Origin: Conidiobolus incongruus B7586
Taxonomy: Eukaryota > Entomophthoromycota > Entomophthoromycetes > Entomophthorales > Conidiobolaceae
Reading direction: 5' to 3'
DNA length: 12,486 bases
Assembly: GCA_000697335.1 (NCBI GenBank)
Contig: JNEM01009859.1
Coordinates: 1 to 12,486 of the forward strand
Position numbers and translations under genes: made by a program. Below the pieces are notes generated by a model. The model had not been told where the DNA came from, ran no database searches, and saw only the letters and a program-made list of their open reading frames with translations. Below are positions 9,044 through 12,486 of this stretch, piece after piece. Positions within the stretch are counted from its first letter, which is position 1. Each line of letters opens with the position of its first letter.

Positions 9044-10266
9044 TCATTCAGAAATAAATTTTTTTACAATTTCATAAATTGTAAAACTCATAGCATTCAC
9101 TGGAAACGCTCGAACCAACGTAATACTCACCCCTTTGAAAAAGTTTTGGCCTTTAGGTGATGTTTCGTGCCAGATTTTCAAGATATTGGGTAGGATTTTG
9201 GTAGTTGTGCTAATCAAGAGGTTAATAAATAATGAATTATTCAATTGTTGAATATTACGTATTGTTAGATTGAATCCTAGATTTGACTACATCCATAGGA
9301 TAACTAAAAAACCAGGACACCATTCCAGTTGCTCCCCCTACATTCATTTGTACCCAGATTGGTAATTTGTCTTCAGAACCATAATACTTTATACTTTGAG
9401 TTCTAAAGTAATGATAAACACCTAAATATAATTAATTGCAATTCAATATTTTATAAATATAGACTAGTTACCAAAGTAGACACCATAACCCGGCATATCC
9501 CTAACCAGAGTAATTGCTAAACCTTTGAAAATACCTCGAATACCATCCGCCCTGGCTGCCGTCAATAGTTGGGTGGTGAGACGTCCACCATGTCTCTATT
9601 AAAAATTAATAAATTGGTCCAATATTATTATTTAGATTAAATACTTGGGTATTAGTTTGCAATAATAACTTAGCCCTATCCAAAGGTGTAATAAACGATC
9701 CCATTACAATCCCCGTCATACTTCCTGCTATAAAGTTTTGACCTATTAAATATTAATATCAGTTCTTCAAGCACTGGTTATTAATTACAATTTTGGGAAA
9801 GCTTGAAATTCTGTTGTACAAAAGTTTGACAACTACCAAAAGTTGTAAATAGTACCGCAGAGCATAAGCTACTATTCATTATGGCAGGGAAACTTCCTTT
9901 ATAAAAACCTAATACCTAATTGGAATTAATTTCATTCTCAATTTATCAAATACTAATTACCTGTTCATTTCTCAATATATTCAAAGCCATCTCAGTATAT
10001 GAACACTTGTGAGCTTGAGTTTGAACTCTAGCCTAAAAACTATTAGCGACGTGTAAAATCCTCAATAAAAATAATTACTTTGAGAGTGTCTAAAGGGTGA
10101 CCTACAGCAATTTCACCAACACCTGCCAAAGACCCAGCAACCCAGTCAATGAGCCACGGGTTCGTTAGAAGTGGTATAGGGATTTGAGAGGGGGATTCGG
10201 ATAGTTGGACACCCTATTATTTATTAATATTTGATATCATAATTTATTGAACATTTTAGTTACCAT
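9044..10266 (-). CDS. Mitochondrial carrier (SLC25) family transporter, 295 aa, eight exons
   Basis: This is an inner-membrane solute carrier. Coding exons, in transcript order, are 10264-10266, 10079-10213, 9961-10032, 9789-9915, 9645-9742, 9472-9595, 9259-9421 and 9044-9209. All phases agree and the introns are 45-50 bp. The product shows the threefold repeat with all three signatures: PLDTLK at 41-46, PLDRAK at 132-137 and PMDVVK at 228-233. Other typical carrier pieces are GFYKGSFP (73-80), GIFKGLAITLVRDMPGYGVYF (166-186) and FFKGVSITLVRAFPVNA (264-280). The 295-aa length is normal for the family. The RDMPGYGVYF and KGSFP motifs resemble the basic amino acid, acylcarnitine and SLC25A45/47/48 branch, including fungal Ymc1/Crc1 relatives; the substrate is uncertain. 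The first coding exon is the ATG alone, joined to GGT across a 50-bp intron (10214-10263). Read without splicing, that ATG meets a stop after nine codons. The gene is tandem with NOC3, 209 bp downstream of its stop. Confidence 0.95.
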
Positions 10267-10475
10267 ACTAAATTAAAATTATCAATTAAATTAAATAAAA
10301 AACCAATCCCAATCTATAATCATTTATATTACTCATTAAAATATAAAAAAAATTGAGGGATTTAAAATCACATGAAAATAAAGTGGATATTTATTATGAT
10401 CTATTATCTAATATTTATTGATTAAAAAAATTAACTAAATTAAAATAAATTTTTATATTTATATCTATTTAGTGT

Positions 10476-12486
10476 CTATTGACTGATACGTTTTGCTATT
10501 TTAAATAACTCTCTAACCTGTTGACTGATCTTGGGACTGAAATGATTCTAAATCACTAAAATTAATACAATTGTATACCTTATTTGAATAAACATACCTG
10601 AAGAATGACCAATTCTGCAACTGTAGCACTAACTGGATTACTTAGATCAGGATCTTCAGCTTCTGATAAGTATTTACCATCGCCCAAAATTTCGCCATTG
10701 TTGTGGAATAAGGGTAGTGTTTGGGGATATTTCTATGGTTTGTTAGTATATTGTTGATATGATTTGGAATAAAATTTACAATAATGAATTGTTTTAAAAA
10801 TTGTAAAAGTTTAATGAGTAAAGGTTCTTCCAATTGGAAACTTATGGTACTCAAACGTTTTAGGAATGCCATGGCTCTGACATTGGATGTCTATATAATA
10901 CTATTAGCCACTAATTCAAAAAGCATGCTGTTAGGATTACCTTGACACCTTCGATAAATGCTCCATTTAAGCATTGAATGAAATGATCGCCAATTTCAGT
11001 ACTCAAATCACCGTATCCACCACCTCCAAACGTCGTCATGGTCATCAAAATACGATACAATTCGTCATAGAAGGGTTTCAAGTCCAAGTTGAGGCCTACA
11101 ATTTCGTCATTCAACAACTTAAAGCAGCAGTGAATGCATTTCAATCTGTTATTCAGATAGTCCAACTCGGGATGGAGCGAATGTGATGTGGATGGAATCT
11201 CCTTATACAGTAAAGATTTCAAATATGGGAAAAGATCTGGGAATAGGTCCACATTGATCAAGTGAGCAAAATTGATAAGACCGTCGAGGACACTGGGAAT
11301 CAGAGGACTGGGAGGATCAGTCTTGAGAATTCTGAAGTAGATAATAAACACAGTTTTGAGAGTTTCAGACTGAAATTTGCTGACTTCTTCGCGAGTGTAT
11401 TCTGCTTCGGCTTCTCTGAGCTCATCCCTCAACTCTTTGTCGATCTTTTGCTTCTTCTTTTGCTTTTTACTCACGTGTTGACTCAATTCTGCTAACACGC
11501 GCTTATTCTTCTTGCCCTTTTTAACTGGTTTGTCGCCCTCCTTGGTTTGTATAAGGTCATCTACCTTCGACGAAATACTCAAATTCAAATTCAAGTACCT
11601 TAACAATTCAATAGTCTGTTTTGGGATATTATAATTTTTGTTTTTCATAAGTCTTAATAAAGTGTGAGTCATTAACAAACTATTTTCACCTAATTTATCC
11701 TCCTCGAACAATTGTTTGGTTCCATCCCAACACTTTTGGTAACAGTCGTCAATTTTCTTGCTCATGAGACGACGTCCCACAAATTCTAAAACGTATTCGA
11801 AGAAATTAAAATGACCCATCTTGCTAACGAGATTCGCGAAACAGTGCACAATTGTTGGGCCTAAAGGACTGTCGTCTGACTGGAATTCGCGTTGAAGACT
11901 AGTGAGATAGGATTGGTACTGAGATAAGAGTGCTTGCTCATAATCCCTCTGACGTTTTACTTCTTTACTCACTTTTACAGATTGCTCCTCCTGAGTTAGT
12001 GGGCGAATGCGATAACTGTGTAGTGTTAGCAATGGTTTAGATTGTTGATAATGATAATTGTTACCTGGGTAAAATATCGACAAAAATAGCCAAACTAGCG
12101 ATAAAACTTAAATGTCTCACTTTGGGATGTTTATGCTTATACAATTTTTTCAAATCATTTAACAAATTATACTAAATTGTGTTAAAAATTTATAATCATA
12201 ATCGATATTAATGCTTAATTACCTTCTCTTCGGGATTGGATATAATTTTCAAACTCAATTTTGCTATTTCTTCCTGAATTTGAACTAAAAAATTAGGATC
12301 TGTAACCGATGGTAATTGAAGACGATCTTTGCCCAATTGTTTCGTTTTTTCATTGGATATTTCTGCTATAGATTCTACTTCTTCCTTCTCGGATTCTTCC
12401 TCTTTTTCGCTCTCTTCATCAGCTTGCACTCTGACTAGAGTACCATCCTTCAGCTTGATAGGCAACTTCCCAGGTTTATTACTCTC
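10476..12486 (-). CDS. Nucleolar complex protein 3 (NOC3), 5'-partial, six exons visible
   Basis: NOC3 works with NOC2 in maturation and export of the pre-60S ribosomal subunit and, in yeast, also in replication initiation. The exons, in transcript order, are 12223-12486 (open at the edge), 12065-12171, 10941-12015, 10780-10890, 10598-10732 and 10476-10547. The introns are 47-51 bp and all phases agree. This gives 587 residues with no start codon in the window; family members are usually somewhat longer, so the N-terminus is missing. Typical pieces are an acidic Glu/Ser-rich N-terminal part, the block ending FVDILPSYRIRPLT (about 116-129) followed by SKEVKRQRDYEQALL, and a Lys-rich stretch followed by LREAEAEYTREE. 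Next come SETLKTVFIIYFRILK, the CBF/NOC helix FAHLINVDLFPDLF, and a C-terminal region ending with NHFSPKISQQVRELF. For the last exon the acceptor at 10548-10549 is chosen: the alternative TAG about 8 bp earlier in the transcript would give an immediate stop and lose the conserved NHFSP-type end. Confidence 0.95.

Noticed and set aside
10974-11495. Two plus-strand open frames (10974-11186, 11262-11495)
   Set aside because: Both are antisense shadows of the large NOC3 exon.
12050-12083. Apparent NOC3 start at 12083 reading MSIFYPGNN
   Set aside because: This frame enters an intron (12016-12064). Joining the upstream exon restores the conserved DILP-SYRIRP block, so the ATG is not the start.
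12463-12465. Possible NOC3 start at 12465
   Set aside because: The codon is TTG within a frame that stays open to the window edge, and the family's N-terminus is longer.

Overview
The window looks like AT-rich nuclear DNA of a fungus. The three spliced genes carry 21 introns of only 40-51 bp. Nearly all open with GTA and close with a T-rich TAG, and many have a TAAT/CTAA-type branch-like motif. All three standard stop codons are used as stops. These traits, together with a two-finger C2H2 regulator with a Gln/Ser/Asn-rich N-terminus, suggest an AT-rich fungus, perhaps an early-diverging lineage such as Entomophthoromycotina. The lineage is an inference.

Left half (1-5259): no protein gene is visible. 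Positions 1-1118 and about 2876-4260 are extremely AT-rich. Between them, at about 1119-2875 on the minus strand, lies a decayed but nearly full-length 18S rRNA gene. It is recognisable block by block from the 3' end to near the 5' end. Sites invariant in working ribosomes are changed, mostly by C-to-T and G-to-A transitions, so it is an rDNA pseudogene. Positions 4261-5259 are somewhat richer in GC and probably hold the upstream region of the next gene.

Right half (5260-12486): four genes lie close together. (1) 5260-6504 (+) is a single-exon C2H2 zinc-finger transcription factor of 414 aa. (2) 6902-8972 (+) is a ten-exon gene for an unrecognised 552-aa protein with a hydrophobic segment at each end. 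(3) 9044-10266 (-) is an eight-exon mitochondrial carrier of 295 aa, whose first coding exon is only the ATG. (4) 10476-12486 (-) is a six-exon, 5'-partial NOC3 gene (ribosome biogenesis and replication licensing), running off the right edge. Genes 2 and 3 converge with 71 bp between their stop codons. NOC3 and the carrier are tandem on the minus strand, 209 bp apart.

The genes do not form an obvious pathway: a regulator, a membrane protein, a mitochondrial transporter and a nucleolar factor. I see no CRISPR array, tRNA, or autonomous mobile element. The most unusual items are the rDNA fossil, the ATG-only exon, and the unknown double-anchored protein.
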